From assembly GCF_002295065.1 (NCBI RefSeq), contig NZ_NSGG01000001.1, positions 458,553-522,552 on the forward strand: a DNA stretch of 64,000 bases, in the 5' to 3' direction. The notes below the pieces were generated by a model. It was given only the letters and a program-made list of their open reading frames with translations, did no database searches and was not told the DNA's origin. Made by a program: the position numbers and the translations under genes. Positions 28,946 to 38,838 of this stretch are shown piece after piece; position 1 is the stretch's first letter, and each line of letters starts with the position of its first letter. Source of the stretch: Mesorhizobium sp. WSM3859. Its GTDB lineage: Bacteria; Pseudomonadota; Alphaproteobacteria; Rhizobiales; Rhizobiaceae.

Positions 28946-29251
28946 ATGAAACATGAAATCTGCAAGATCGCCGATATCCCCCAGACCGGCAGCCTGATCG
29001 CGCCCTTTTTCGGCCGTGAGGTCCATGTCTGGCGCAGTGGCGAGCGCATCCGCGCCGCGGCCAATGTCTGCCTGCATTTCGGCGGACCGCTGGACTGCAA
29101 GGACGGCACGCTTGTCTGCCAATGGCATGGCGCGAAATTCGACATGGAAAGCGGCGAGCGTCTCGAAGGACCGGCGCCGAAAGGCTCGCGCCTGATGTTT
29201 TTGTCGACCCGCGTCGAGGATGGCGCGCTCAACTATGTCTGCGGGGAGTGA
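28946..29251 (+). CDS. Rieske [2Fe-2S] domain protein
   Basis: A 101-residue stand-alone Rieske ferredoxin. The two cluster-binding boxes are CLHFGG (Cys-x-His) and CQWHG (Cys-x2-His), spaced 16 residues apart near residues 47-66. Such small proteins donate electrons to oxygenases or act in nitrite-reductase-like enzymes. ATG 28946 has AAGGAG 8 bases upstream; the open frame before it runs through the operators and is not coding. A GST gene follows after one base, and MarR control is likely. A FAD monooxygenase is convergent downstream, a possible partner. Confidence 0.88.
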   Translation: MKHEICKIADIPQTGSLIAPFFGREVHVWRSGERIRAAANVCLHFGGPLDCKDGTLVCQWHGAKFDMESGERLEGPAPKGSRLMFLSTRVEDGALNYVCGE

Positions 29252-29252
29252 A

Positions 29253-29972
29253 ATGACCGCAAGACTGACCCTCGTCAGCCATCATTTGTGCCCCTATGTC
29301 CAGCGCGCCGCGATTGCGCTCGCCGAAAAAGGCGTGGCGTTCGAGCGGGTCAACGTCGACCTTGCCGACAAGCCTGATTGGTTCAGAGCCATCTCGCCGC
29401 TCGGCAAGGTGCCTCTGCTCCGCGTCCGGTACGGCCACTCGGAGGAGGTGATTTTCGAATCCGCCGTCATCCTCGAATTCCTCGAGGAGACCGAGGCCAA
29501 TCCCTTGCACCCTGCCGATCCACTCACGCGGGCCAGGCATCGCGCCTGGATCGAATTCGGTTCGGCCGTCCTCAACGCCATAGGCCGCTTCTATTCCGCC
29601 GCCGACGAAGCCGCTTTCCTCCATGAAAGCAGAGGTTTGTCCGAAATGTTCGCGCGCCTGGAGGCCGAACTTGCCGCAGGGCAAAGCGGCCCGTGGTTCG
29701 CCGGCGTGCGCTTCTCGCTGGTCGATGCCGTCTACGGGCCGATCTTCCGCTATTTCGACACCTTCGACCGCATCGGCGATTTCGGCATTCTCGACGGCAA
29801 GCCGCTCGTCCAAGCCTGGCGCGCGGCCTTGAGCGAGCGGCGATCGGTGAAGGAAGTCGTGGGCCTGGACTATCCGCGGCGGCTGCATGCCTTCCTTCGG
29901 GCAAAGGGATCCTATCTGTCCGGAATCATCCGGCTGCAGGCCACTGAAACTCCGCAAGCCCGATCCGCCTGA
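29253..29972 (+). CDS. Glutathione S-transferase family protein
   Basis: A 239-residue GST. The N-terminal thioredoxin-like domain has SHHLCPYVQRAAIALAEKG (residues about 7-25, with a CPY motif as in omega/lambda classes), the KVPLLRV cis-Pro loop and ESAVILEFLEE. The C-terminal helical domain contains WFAGVRFSLVDAVYGPIF. GGGGAG lies 7 bases before ATG 29253. It is coupled to the Rieske gene (one-base gap). Together with the MarR gene this looks like an inducible electrophile or xenobiotic response unit. The 3' end overlaps the convergent FAD gene by 47 bases. Confidence 0.9.
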   Translation: MTARLTLVSHHLCPYVQRAAIALAEKGVAFERVNVDLADKPDWFRAISPLGKVPLLRVRYGHSEEVIFESAVILEFLEETEANPLHPADPLTRARHRAWIEFGSAVLNAIGRFYSAADEAAFLHESRGLSEMFARLEAELAAGQSGPWFAGVRFSLVDAVYGPIFRYFDTFDRIGDFGILDGKPLVQAWRAALSERRSVKEVVGLDYPRRLHAFLRAKGSYLSGIIRLQATETPQARSA

Positions 29973-31155
29973 ACGGATCGATCACCGTGCCGGCGACCAT
30001 GGCGGCGAGGAATTGCGGCCCCGGCGGGAACTTCGCCAGCGTCGCCACCATGCGGTCGCGGACAAAGGGCAACGCCGCGGAGTCCGACTGGTAGAACGGC
30101 GTCAGCGACAGTGACAGCGCCTGGAAAACCCGCACATGCCAACGGCGTGCGCTGGCATAAGTCGCCAGCGCTTCGTCGACGCTGTCCGCTCGCGCCAGCG
30201 CATGGCTGAGCGCGGCAGCGTCGAGCAGCGCCATGTTCGCGCCTTGCCCAAGCTGCGGACTGGTCGAATGGGCGGCATCGCCGATGACGGCAAGTCTTCG
30301 GCCGGCCGGCAGCCCCATCGTGTGGTGGCCGTAACGGGCGAGCGAGAGCTGTTCGAAACTGTCGATCTGGCCGGTGAAAGCCTCGCACTCCGGCCACACC
30401 GAAACCACTCTCGCCTTCCAGGCTTCGAGCCCCTCGGCCTTTACCCGTTCGGCATCGGTCGGCTTGAGGCTCCAGAAGAAAGCCGCCATGTCTTGCGCGC
30501 CGGGCTCCGGCCGGCCGATCGGCAGCACGCCGACCATGATGCTTGCCTTGTCATAGCGCTGTAGCAGCGCGCTCCGATCGAAACCGTCACGCCAGGCGAG
30601 CGACGCCCAGAACGCGCCATAGGCGAGCGGCCGCGGCATAGCGGCATCGCCGAGATAGTGCCGCAGTTTCGAGCGCGCGCCGCTGGCGTCGACGATGAGG
30701 TCGAACGGTCCAAGCCGCTTGCCGTTGCCGCAGACCAGCGTCGCACGCTCACCTGTCTCCAGCGTCTCGACCTCGACATCGGTCTCGATGGCGATTTCCT
30801 CACGCAAGGCGGCGCGGAAAAGCACGCCGAACAGCGCCGCCCGGTGGACCGCGAGGCCGAAACGGCGGCCGCGCCGTGCATCGTAGCGGACTTGGAGCAC
30901 CGTGCGTCCGGTCTGGGCGTCGGTGCCGTGCAGCCGCTCGATGCGGCTGCCGAGCGAAAGGATATCGTCGAGCAGGCCGAGGTCGGCGAGCACGGTCAGC
31001 CCGGTCGGCTGCAGGATCAGGCCGGAGCCGACCGGCTTCGGCGCGTCGAAGCGCTCGAAGATGGTGACCTGGTGCCCCGCCCGCTTGAGATAGAGCGCCG
31101 CGGCCAATCCGGCCGGCCCGGCGCCGGCAATCGCGATGTCGTAGGATCTGCTCAT
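29926..31155 (-). CDS. FAD-dependent monooxygenase (PHBH-type)
   Basis: A 409-residue flavoprotein of the p-hydroxybenzoate-hydroxylase/UbiH superfamily. Motifs are the GxGxxG dinucleotide fold IAGAGPAGLAAALYLKRAG (residues 9-27), the DG-type segment FDLIVDASGARSKLR (near 153-167), and the second FAD motif RLAVIGDAAHSTSPQLGQGANMALLDAAAL (GD motif near 290), continuous with the C-terminal domain. The substrate is unknown. It is convergent with the Rieske-GST pair and overlaps the GST gene by 47 bases, so antisense effects are possible. Confidence 0.88.
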   Translation of the reverse strand: MSRSYDIAIAGAGPAGLAAALYLKRAGHQVTIFERFDAPKPVGSGLILQPTGLTVLADLGLLDDILSLGSRIERLHGTDAQTGRTVLQVRYDARRGRRFGLAVHRAALFGVLFRAALREEIAIETDVEVETLETGERATLVCGNGKRLGPFDLIVDASGARSKLRHYLGDAAMPRPLAYGAFWASLAWRDGFDRSALLQRYDKASIMVGVLPIGRPEPGAQDMAAFFWSLKPTDAERVKAEGLEAWKARVVSVWPECEAFTGQIDSFEQLSLARYGHHTMGLPAGRRLAVIGDAAHSTSPQLGQGANMALLDAAALSHALARADSVDEALATYASARRWHVRVFQALSLSLTPFYQSDSAALPFVRDRMVATLAKFPPGPQFLAAMVAGTVIDPFRRIGLAEFQWPAAG

Positions 31156-31228
31156 TGCCCGCCCAAGCCAAGCCGGCCGGACAATCTCCCAACACAGCAG
31201 TCAAATCAAGCTGGCGCTTTGACGCCCG

Positions 31229-31639
31229 TCAGGCTTGAGCCGCGTCGAAAGCGGCACGTGCCTCGCGCACGGCGTCATGGTTGAGCTCGGCCCATTGGAC
31301 CAGCATCTGCAGGGGCGCAAACATCGAGCGCCCGAGATCGGTCAGGCTGTATTCCACACTCGGCGGCTTGGTCGGGAATACCTCGCGATGCACATAGCCG
31401 TCGCGCTGCAGGTCGTACAGCGTCTGTGTCAGCATACGCTGCGAGATGTCTGGGACCAGCCGGCGCAACTCGCCGAAGCGATAAGGCTTCTCGGCCAGCG
31501 CCATGACCAGCAGCGAGTTCCATTTGCCGCTGATTCCCTGGATGACGTCGCGGACCGGACAGTCGGCGAAATTGCCGCCGTTGGTCATCGCCTTATAGAC
31601 CTCGAGCTTGGCTTTCAGATTGAAGATCTTGCTGTCCAT
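31229..31639 (-). CDS. HxlR-family transcriptional regulator
   Basis: A 136-residue winged-helix regulator. It shows CPVRDVIQGISGKWNSLLVMAL (residues about 27-48, with the redox-candidate Cys typical of HxlR proteins), YRFGELRRLVPDISQRMLTQ and LQRDGYVHREVFPTKPPSVEY. ATG 31639 is chosen because homology begins at MDSKIFNLKAK; longer forms would run through an intergenic repeat. It is divergent from a QorB-like gene, as E. coli ytfH is from ytfG (qorB), so it probably controls that gene through the palindrome at 31849-31877. Confidence 0.87.
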   Translation of the reverse strand: MDSKIFNLKAKLEVYKAMTNGGNFADCPVRDVIQGISGKWNSLLVMALAEKPYRFGELRRLVPDISQRMLTQTLYDLQRDGYVHREVFPTKPPSVEYSLTDLGRSMFAPLQMLVQWAELNHDAVREARAAFDAAQA

Positions 31640-31664
31640 CGCGACACCCACTGATCGAAACTGA

Positions 31665-31711
31665 AGCATGTCTCCCCAAGGCGGAAACCGGTTTCGGGAT
31701 AAAGACATGCA
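31665..31711. repeat. Rhizobial intergenic palindrome (RIME-like), copy B
   Basis: AGCATGTCT...AAACCGGTTTCGGG...AGACATGCAT: a variant of the AGCATGATC family with a GTCT/AGAC arm change that preserves pairing. It lies 26 bases before the HxlR start codon, inside its 5' region. Confidence 0.7.
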
Positions 31712-31848
31712 TAAAACAAAAAACCTAAAGCCGCATGGACCGAATCTGAAAGATCGCAACGCGCCTTAGGTCGGCCGGGGTGGTTCCCTCGCCGTGCCTA
31801 CCTCCCGAAAAACTGCCTTCTTTACGACTTGAGGTCAATTCCTATTTT

Positions 31849-31877
31849 AGTGCTGGTCTCTTTTTGAGACTACCACT
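31849..31877. promoter_or_regulatory. Inverted repeat between HxlR and QorB-like genes
   Basis: AGTGCTGGTCTC (31849-31860) and GAGACTACCACT (31866-31877) are complementary at 10 of 12 positions around a TTTTT centre, 36 bases before the ATG at 31913. The centre spacing and divergent context suit an HxlR operator. Confidence 0.6.
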
Positions 31878-31912
31878 TGATCCGCCTCCGACACAATTTT
31901 AGGGACCCTCAC

Positions 31913-32806
31913 ATGACCGAAACCCTCCTCGTCACCGGCGCCTCCGGCCAGCTCGGACGCGCCGTCATCAATCACCTGCTGGATGCGCAGAAGGTGGCGC
32001 CGGCGAGCATCATCGCCGCCACCCGCAACCCCGAGAACCTTGCCGACCTTGCAGCGCGCGGCATTGCTGTCAGGGCCGCCGATTTCAACGACAGCGCCTC
32101 GCTGGAGGAGGCATTCGAAGGCGCTAACCGAGTGCTGATCATTTCGACGGGCGACCTCGACCTCAAGACTGGCCGCCGCCTGAAGCAGCATGAGACGGCC
32201 GTGGCCGCGGCCAAGGCGGCAGGCGTTTCGCATCTGCTCTACACCTCGATGCCCAATCCCGAGCCGGGCTCGCCGGTGCTCTTTGCCGGCGATCACTACG
32301 GCACCGAGCAGGCGATCAAGGCGAGCGGCATCCCGTACACCATCTTCCGCAACGGCTGGTATCAGGAGAACCTGTTCATGTCGCTGCCGCACGCCATTTC
32401 GTCGGGCAAGTGGTACACGTCGGCCGCCGACGGACGCATCGCCCACGGCGCGCGCGACGATATGGCGGCCGCTATCGCCGCCGGTCTCGCGTCCGGCTCC
32501 AAGGAAAGCCGCATCTACACGCTGACCGGCCCGCAGGCCTACACCACGAACGAGATCGCGGCGCTGGTAAGCGAGGTGACCGGCAAGCCGCTGGAGGTCA
32601 TCCAACTGCCCGACGAGGCGTTGACCGAGGGCGTCAAGGCGGCGGGCATTCCCGAAGACTTCGCCCGCATCATCGTCTCCTTCGATGTCAACACGCGCGC
32701 CGGCCGCATAGGCGAGGTGACCGATGCCGTCGAAAAACTCTCGGGCCGCAAGCCGCGGACGCTGAAGCAGTTCCTCGAAGCGAACAAGACGGCCCTGCTC
32801 GGTTGA
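31913..32806 (+). CDS. NmrA/QorB-like NAD(P)H:quinone oxidoreductase
   Basis: A 297-residue atypical SDR. The N-terminal nucleotide motif is LLVTGASGQLGRAVINHLL (residues 5-23); LLYTSMPNPEPG and YTIFRNGWYQENLF are typical of the QOR2/YtfG group, which reduces quinones to limit electrophile stress. ATG 31913 is the start of homology; an ATG 36 bases upstream would place the start inside the operator-like palindrome. Regulation by the divergent HxlR protein is inferred. Confidence 0.85.
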   Translation: MTETLLVTGASGQLGRAVINHLLDAQKVAPASIIAATRNPENLADLAARGIAVRAADFNDSASLEEAFEGANRVLIISTGDLDLKTGRRLKQHETAVAAAKAAGVSHLLYTSMPNPEPGSPVLFAGDHYGTEQAIKASGIPYTIFRNGWYQENLFMSLPHAISSGKWYTSAADGRIAHGARDDMAAAIAAGLASGSKESRIYTLTGPQAYTTNEIAALVSEVTGKPLEVIQLPDEALTEGVKAAGIPEDFARIIVSFDVNTRAGRIGEVTDAVEKLSGRKPRTLKQFLEANKTALLG

Positions 32807-32812
32807 AGCCAG

Positions 32813-32841
32813 ACGCGCCCGAGAGGGCCTCTCAGGCGCGC
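32813..32841. terminator. Bidirectional hairpin between convergent genes
   Basis: ACGCGCCCGAGAGG/CCTCTCAGGCGCGC forms a GC-rich stem in the 36-base gap between the convergent QorB-like and epimerase genes. There is no long T-run on either strand. Confidence 0.5.
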
Positions 32842-32842
32842 T

Positions 32843-33883
32843 TCACTTCGACTTCTTGAGCAATCCAAGCTGGACCAAGCTTTGACCGGTCGCGACAAGC
32901 GCCTCTTCCCGCGATCGCGGCGTCCAGCCGAGCAGGCGCATGGCCTTGGCGCCAGTCGCGTTCCTCGGCTTGCCCAGTTCCGTCACGATCTGGGCCGCCT
33001 GCCCGTCGAACAGGCCGACGATCCGGACCAGCCAGTCCGGCAGCACTCTGGTCGTGATGCGCGCCCCTGCATTGCCGAGCCGCGCCTTCAGCGTCCGCGC
33101 GATTTCCAGCACCGTCATGAAATCGCCGCTGATGGCCAGGAACCGCTCGCCCTTGGCGGCAGGATTGGTCATGGCCCGCAGATGGAGGTCGGCGACGTCG
33201 CGCGCATCGACCACGCCGAACACCATGCGGGGCAGTCCGGGCATCTCGCCATCCATCAGCCGCCTGATGAAATCGGTCGACGTCGAATGATCCGGCCCCA
33301 GAACCGGCCCGAAGATGCCGACCGGATTAACGACCGCCAACTCCAGTGACCCGCCTTCTCGATCGATGAAATCCCACGCCGCCCGCTCGGCCAGCGTCTT
33401 CGACTTCACATAGGCGCTGACCTTCTGCGACAGATCGGTCCAGTTCTCCTCCGTGAACGCACGTCCGGCGACCGGTGTCTGGCCATAGCCGACAGCGGCG
33501 AAGGACGAGGTGAGCACCACCCGTTCGACGCCGGCATCGCGCGCGGCGCGCAGCACGCGCAACGCCCCTTCCCTGGCCGGGACGATCAGGTCGTCCTCAT
33601 GCTTCGGCACGCCCGGCGGAAAAGGCGAAGCGACGTGAAGGACGTACCGGCATCCGGCGACCGCTTCGGGCCAGCCCGTGTCGCTCGTGAGATCGGCATG
33701 GGCGAAGGAAAGCGCATCGCCCGGCTCGGCGCCGCCGACCTTCAGCATGGCAAGAACATCGGCCTCGCGCCTGGCCGAGCGCACCGTGCTGCGCACGCGG
33801 TGGCCAGCGTTGAGAAGCGCAAGGATGCAATGAGCGCCAAGAAAGCCGGACCCGCCGGTCACAAGCACCAACTCGCCGCTCAT
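32843..33883 (-). CDS. NAD(P)-dependent epimerase/reductase (dihydroflavonol-reductase-like)
   Basis: A 346-residue extended SDR. It has VLVTGGSGFLGAHCILALLNAGH (residues 6-28), VLHVASPFPPG, LTSSFAAVGYG, the catalytic YVKSKTLAE (YxxxK, near 160) and LAVVNPVGIFGPVLG. Members reduce aldehydes, ketones or sugar nucleotides; the substrate cannot be told from sequence. GGGAGG lies 6 bases before ATG 33883. It follows the first kup gene on the same strand with a 31-base gap and could be cotranscribed. Confidence 0.85.
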   Translation of the reverse strand: MSGELVLVTGGSGFLGAHCILALLNAGHRVRSTVRSARREADVLAMLKVGGAEPGDALSFAHADLTSDTGWPEAVAGCRYVLHVASPFPPGVPKHEDDLIVPAREGALRVLRAARDAGVERVVLTSSFAAVGYGQTPVAGRAFTEENWTDLSQKVSAYVKSKTLAERAAWDFIDREGGSLELAVVNPVGIFGPVLGPDHSTSTDFIRRLMDGEMPGLPRMVFGVVDARDVADLHLRAMTNPAAKGERFLAISGDFMTVLEIARTLKARLGNAGARITTRVLPDWLVRIVGLFDGQAAQIVTELGKPRNATGAKAMRLLGWTPRSREEALVATGQSLVQLGLLKKSK

Positions 33884-33914
33884 GCCCGCCTCCCGACAGC
33901 GGCTGTTCAAGCCG

Positions 33915-35846
33915 TCAAATAGCCACCTGCGTACCGATCTCCACGACGCGTCCGGTGGGGATCTGGAAATATTCCGTCGCGTCCGCCGCCGTGCGCGCCA
34001 GGCCGATGAACAGCCTGTCCTGCCAAAGAGGCATGCCGGAATTGGGGGAAGCCTTCAGCGAGCGCCGCGACAGGAAGAAGGACGTCGTCATGATGTCGAA
34101 CTTCCAGCCCTGCTTGCGACAGATGGCCAGCGCCCGCGGAATGTTGGGCTGCTCCATATAGCCGAAGGTCAGCGTCACGCGCATGAACAGCTCGTTGACC
34201 GTCTCCAGCTTGACCCGCTCGCTGTCCGGCACGACCGGCTGCGGCGCCGTCACCACCGACAGGATAACGTTCTTCTCATGCAGCACCTTGTAGTGCTTCA
34301 GGCTGTGCATCAGTGCCGTCGGCGCGCTCAGCGGATCGCTGGTGAGGAACACTGCGGTGCCCGATACCAGTTGCGGCTTCTTCTTCAGGAGGTTCGCCGC
34401 CAGGAAATCGAGCGGGATCTCGTTGCGGCGCGTCTTGTCGAACAGGTAGCGGCTGCCGCGCACCCAGGTCCACATGCCGAGGATGATGGCGAAGGCTACC
34501 GCGAGCGAAGCCCAGCCGCCTTCGAACACCTTGACGATGTTGGAAGCGAAGAAGCCGAGGTCGATCAGCGCGAAAACCACCGTCAGGGCGACAGCCGGCC
34601 AGATGTTCCAGTTCCAGATTCGCGTCATGACGATGAACAGCAGCGTCGTCGTCACCAGCATGTTGCCGGTGACCGAGATGCCGTAAGCCGAGGCGAGCTT
34701 GCTGGATTCACCGAAACCGACCACCAGCAGCATCACCACCAGCGCGATCAGCATATTGACGCGGGGCATGTAGACCTGGCCGGACTGCTTCTCCGATGTA
34801 TGCAGGATTTCGAGCCGCGGCAGCATGTTGAGCTGCACCGCCTGCCTCGTGAGCGAATAGGCGCCGGAGATCACCGCCTGGCTGGCGATGACCGTCGCCG
34901 CCGCCGCCAGCACAACCATCGGGATCAGCGCCCAGCCTTCGTTCATCTCGAAAAACGGGTGCCCGACCGTGCCGCCCTTGGCGAGCACATAGGCGCCCTG
35001 GCCGGCATAGTTCAAAAGCAGGCACGGGAACACGATGGCAAGCCAGGCCAGGACGATCGGTTTGCGGCCGAAATGGCCGAGGTCGGCATAGAGCGCTTCG
35101 GCGCCGGTCACGGCCAGGAAGACCGCGCCGATGGTGACAAAAGACACGTCCGGCGAATTGACCAGGAAGGCGACGATGTAATGCGGGCTTATGGCCCACA
35201 AGATTTCCGGATCGTCGATGATGTGATTGAGGCCGGACAGGCCGATGGCGAGAAACCACACTGCTGTCACCGGGCCGAACACCAGGCCCACGCCGCCGGT
35301 GCCGAACCGCTGGACCGCAAACAGCACCGCAAGGATCAGAAGGGTCAGCGGCACGACATAGGGCTGGAAGGCAGGTGTGACGACATTCATGCCTTCGACC
35401 GCCGACAGCACCGAGATGGCGGGCGTGATGACTGCATCGCCGAAGAACAGCGACGCGCCTACGATGCCGATGCCAAGCACGATCGCCGAACGCGCCGGGA
35501 AAGTGCCGCGCGCCAGCGCCATCAAGGACAGCACGCCGCCTTCGCCGCGATTGTCGGCGCGCAGGACGAACATGATGTACTTGATCGTCACCGTGATGGT
35601 GAGCGACCAGATGATCAGCGACAGCACGCCCAGAATGTCGGCGCGATTGGCGACATCGCCGCCCGAGGAAGCATGCAGCGCTTCGCGAAACGCGTAGATC
35701 GGGCTGGTGCCGATGTCGCCATAGACGACGCCGAGCGCACCCAGCATCAGCACCTTGGTGCTGTGCTGCTCGATTTCAGCGTGGCTCGATTGGTCGGCGG
35801 GCTCTGCGTCTGCACCACCACCATTGGCAAGGGCCATGGACGACAC
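33915..35846 (-). CDS. kup: Kup potassium uptake protein (paralog 1)
   Basis: A 643-residue inner-membrane K+/H+ symporter of the Kup/HAK family. The N-terminal helix region has [22 protein letters not shown] (residues about 35-56) with the family's GDIGTSP motif, followed by 12 hydrophobic segments and a cytosolic C-terminal domain. It is in tandem with a second kup gene (35990-37912). Most of the last 140-190 codons are almost identical to that paralog at the nucleotide level, while the N-terminal two thirds differ more, pointing to gene conversion. ATG 35846 gives the full N-terminus; an internal Met three codons on is possible. Confidence 0.93.
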   Translation of the reverse strand: MSSMALANGGGADAEPADQSSHAEIEQHSTKVLMLGALGVVYGDIGTSPIYAFREALHASSGGDVANRADILGVLSLIIWSLTITVTIKYIMFVLRADNRGEGGVLSLMALARGTFPARSAIVLGIGIVGASLFFGDAVITPAISVLSAVEGMNVVTPAFQPYVVPLTLLILAVLFAVQRFGTGGVGLVFGPVTAVWFLAIGLSGLNHIIDDPEILWAISPHYIVAFLVNSPDVSFVTIGAVFLAVTGAEALYADLGHFGRKPIVLAWLAIVFPCLLLNYAGQGAYVLAKGGTVGHPFFEMNEGWALIPMVVLAAAATVIASQAVISGAYSLTRQAVQLNMLPRLEILHTSEKQSGQVYMPRVNMLIALVVMLLVVGFGESSKLASAYGISVTGNMLVTTTLLFIVMTRIWNWNIWPAVALTVVFALIDLGFFASNIVKVFEGGWASLAVAFAIILGMWTWVRGSRYLFDKTRRNEIPLDFLAANLLKKKPQLVSGTAVFLTSDPLSAPTALMHSLKHYKVLHEKNVILSVVTAPQPVVPDSERVKLETVNELFMRVTLTFGYMEQPNIPRALAICRKQGWKFDIMTTSFFLSRRSLKASPNSGMPLWQDRLFIGLARTAADATEYFQIPTGRVVEIGTQVAI

Positions 35847-35989
35847 TCCGATAAAACGCGCGGTGCTCTACGCTTGCTGCAGTGCAATATCAAGTGCCCT
35901 TGCGTGAGGGCTCCCATGCCGCCCACGCACGGCTTTCAGTATAAGCGACGGCCGGGCCGGCTCATCCGGCGCGGCGGAGAGTGGTCTCA

Positions 35990-37912
35990 TCAAATGGCGA
36001 CCTGCGTCCCGATCTCAACCACGCGGCCGGTCGGAATCTGGAAGTACTCCGTGGCATCCGCAGCCGAGCGCGCCAGGCTGATGAACAGCCGGTCCTGCCA
36101 GACCGGCATGCCGGAATTGGGTGAAGCCTTCAGCGAGCGCCGCGACAGGAAGAAGGACGTCGTCATGATGTCGAATTTCCAGCCCTGCTTGCGGCAGATG
36201 GCCAGCGCCCGCGGAATGTTGGGCTGCTCCATGTACCCAAAGGTCAGCGTCACGCGCATGAACAGCTCGTTGACCGTCTCCATCTTCACGCGCTCGCTGT
36301 CGGGCACCACCGGCTGGGGCGCGGTCACCACCGACAGGATGACGTTCTTCTCGTGCAGCACCTTATAGTGCTTGAGGCTGTGCATCAGCGCCGTCGGCGC
36401 GCTCAGCGGATCGCTGGTCAGGAAAACTGCCGTGCCTGAGACGAGCTGAGGCTTCTTCTTCAGGAGGTTCGCCGCGAGGAAATCGAGCGGGATCTCGTTG
36501 CGGCGCGTCTTGTCGAACAAATAGCGGGTGCCGCGGATCCAGGTCCACATGATCAGCCCCATGATCGAGGCCACAGTGATCGACACCCAGCCGCCCTCGA
36601 CGACCTTAACGACATTGGCCGAGAAGAAGCCGAGATCGATGACGCCGAAGAGCACCACCAGGGCCAGCGCGGTCGCAACCTGCCATTTCCACAGCCAGCG
36701 CATCACCACGAACAAAAGGATCGTCGTCATCAGCATCTCCCCGGTGACCGAAATGCCGTAGGCGGCGGCCAGCGCGCTCGAACTGCCAAAACCGACGACC
36801 AGGAGCATCACGCCGAGCGCCACCAGCAGATTGACCCGCGGCATATAGATCTGGCCGCTCTGCATCTCGGATGTGTGCTGCACCTCGATGCGCGGCAGAA
36901 GGTTGAGCTGCACCGCCTGCCTGGTCAGCGAGAAGGCGCCGGAAATGACCGCCTGGCTGGCGATGACGGTGGCTGCCGTTGCCAGGCCAACCATCGGCAT
37001 CAGCGCCCATTCGGGCAGCATCTGGAAGAACGGGTTGGTCGGCTTGCCGCCATGCGAGAGCACGAAGGCGCCTTGGCCGAAATAGTTCAGCAGCAGGCAA
37101 GGAAACACAATCGCGAACCAGGCCATCACGATCGGCTTGCGGCCGAAATGGCCGAGGTCGACATAGAGCGCTTCGGCGCCCGTGACCGCCAGGAACACGG
37201 CGCCGACGGTGACGAAAGCGCCTGTCGGCGTGGTGGCGAGATAGTAGATCGCGTAATACGGATTGATCGCCAGAAAGACGGATGGATCGTCGACGATGTG
37301 GTAGACGCCGGCTGCGCCGATCGCCACGAACCATGTCGCCGTCACCGGCCCGAACACCGCCGCCACCTTGCCGGTGCCGAAGCGCTGCACGGCAAATAGC
37401 ACCGCCAAGATGATCAGAGTGATCGGCACCACGAAGGCATCGAGCGCCGGCGTGACGACTTCCAGACCTTCGACCGCCGACAGCACCGATATCGCCGGGG
37501 TGATGATTGAATCCCCGAAGAACAGCGCGGCGCCGCAAAGGCCAATCACCAGGATGAGCTTGGAACCCGGCGGGTAGGCGCTGCGCGCCAGCGCCATCAG
37601 CGACAGCGTGCCGCCCTCGCCCTTGTTGTCGGCCCTGAGCACGAATGCGACATATTTGATCGTGACGATGATCGTTAGCGCCCAGACGATCAGCGACAGC
37701 ACGCCGAGCACGTCATTGCGGGCAACCGAGCTCGAAGACGCGTGCAGCGCTTCGCGAAACGCATAGATCGGGCTCGTGCCGATATCGCCATAGACGACGC
37801 CCAGCGCCCCAAGCATGAGCACCTTGGTGCTGTGCTGCCGCTCGTTTTCGGCATGGCCCGCACGTTCGAGGGATTCTGTTTCGCCGACGTTGGCTAGCAC
37901 CATGAACCCCAT
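35990..37912 (-). CDS. kup: Kup potassium uptake protein (paralog 2)
   Basis: A 640-residue Kup family transporter with the same [19 protein letters not shown] block (residues about 44-62), 12 membrane segments and a C-terminal domain. It lies 143 bases upstream of the other kup gene on the same strand. Rhizobia often hold several kup copies. The start could be ATG 37912 ([11 protein letters not shown]) or ATG 37903 three codons in, and neither is decisive. The 3' end shares a long near-identical tract with paralog 1. Confidence 0.93.
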   Translation of the reverse strand: MGFMVLANVGETESLERAGHAENERQHSTKVLMLGALGVVYGDIGTSPIYAFREALHASSSSVARNDVLGVLSLIVWALTIIVTIKYVAFVLRADNKGEGGTLSLMALARSAYPPGSKLILVIGLCGAALFFGDSIITPAISVLSAVEGLEVVTPALDAFVVPITLIILAVLFAVQRFGTGKVAAVFGPVTATWFVAIGAAGVYHIVDDPSVFLAINPYYAIYYLATTPTGAFVTVGAVFLAVTGAEALYVDLGHFGRKPIVMAWFAIVFPCLLLNYFGQGAFVLSHGGKPTNPFFQMLPEWALMPMVGLATAATVIASQAVISGAFSLTRQAVQLNLLPRIEVQHTSEMQSGQIYMPRVNLLVALGVMLLVVGFGSSSALAAAYGISVTGEMLMTTILLFVVMRWLWKWQVATALALVVLFGVIDLGFFSANVVKVVEGGWVSITVASIMGLIMWTWIRGTRYLFDKTRRNEIPLDFLAANLLKKKPQLVSGTAVFLTSDPLSAPTALMHSLKHYKVLHEKNVILSVVTAPQPVVPDSERVKMETVNELFMRVTLTFGYMEQPNIPRALAICRKQGWKFDIMTTSFFLSRRSLKASPNSGMPVWQDRLFISLARSAADATEYFQIPTGRVVEIGTQVAI

Positions 37913-37989
37913 TTCACCGGATTCGCCACGTTCCGAGGTCGCCGCGACGCGCGGGATGCACCGGAATTGCCGAAACTACGCAAGGCGCC

Positions 37990-38730
37990 CTACCACCCGC
38001 AGGCCTTCAGAAACCGCCCCACCGTCCCGGCCATGCCATACTCCAATGCATCGGCTGTCAACCCATGTCCGATCGATACTTCGGCCAATGCCGGGATGCG
38101 TCTGGCCAGTGCCGGTAGGTTCTTCACCGTCAGATCGTGGCCGGCATTCACGCCGAGCCTGGCCTTGAACGCGGCGTCGGCGGTTTTTCCCAGCCTTTCC
38201 AGTTCTTTCGCCGCCTTTGCGGAATCGGAATGGAAACCTCCATACGGCCCGGTATAGAGCTCGATGCGGTCGGCGCCGGTATCGCGCGCCGCATTCACGC
38301 CCGCAGCGTCCGCATCGGAAAACAGCGACACCCTGAATCCGCCCCTCTTCAACCGCTTGACGATCGGAGTGAGGAACGCCGCCTGGGCAATGAAGTTCCA
38401 GCCATGGTCGGAAGTTGCCTGCGCCGGGTCGTCCGGCACCAGCGTCACCTGTTCGGGCTGGTTCTTCTCGACAAGGGCCAGGAAATCCTCGGTCGGATAG
38501 CCCTCGATGTTGAACTCCGCGCCGGGAAACTCATCGTCGATCAGCGCCCTGATCTCCAGCAGGTCGGAATGCCTTGTGTGCCGCTCGTCGGGCCTCGGAT
38601 GCACCGTCAGCCCGTGCGCGCCGGCGGCAAGGGCGATGCGGCCAAGTCCGGTGACGCTGGGCCACGGCAGGTCGCGGCGGTTGCGCAGCATGGCGACAGC
38701 GTTGAGATTGACCGAGAGCTTGGCGGGCAT
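37990..38730 (-). CDS. pdxJ: Pyridoxine 5'-phosphate synthase PdxJ
   Basis: Condenses 3-amino-2-oxopropyl phosphate with deoxyxylulose 5-phosphate to form pyridoxine phosphate (DXP-dependent B6 pathway). A 246-residue TIM barrel: [16 protein letters not shown] (residues 4-19, phosphate and substrate binding), [13 protein letters not shown] (near 47-59), [20 protein letters not shown] and [15 protein letters not shown] near the C-terminus. ATG 38730 marks the start of homology; upstream sequence is open but unrelated. It is divergent from the SpoIIAA-like gene. Confidence 0.95.
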   Translation of the reverse strand: MPAKLSVNLNAVAMLRNRRDLPWPSVTGLGRIALAAGAHGLTVHPRPDERHTRHSDLLEIRALIDDEFPGAEFNIEGYPTEDFLALVEKNQPEQVTLVPDDPAQATSDHGWNFIAQAAFLTPIVKRLKRGGFRVSLFSDADAAGVNAARDTGADRIELYTGPYGGFHSDSAKAAKELERLGKTADAAFKARLGVNAGHDLTVKNLPALARRIPALAEVSIGHGLTADALEYGMAGTVGRFLKACGW

Positions 38731-38838
38731 GAGCTGGGGTCCATTGGATCGGCGGCATCTATACCGCCTTTGGTGGGAACAGATAGGGGGTTTCGCGTGT
38801 TCCAGGGGATAGTTGGAGGCTAAGATGAGGATTTGCCA

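Noticed and set aside
33882..36368. 828-codon open frame on the plus strand opposite both kup genes
   Set aside because: It is the antisense shadow of two GC-rich kup genes; the product is low-complexity, rich in His/Arg/Asp/Gln and partly repeated because the kup copies are repeated.
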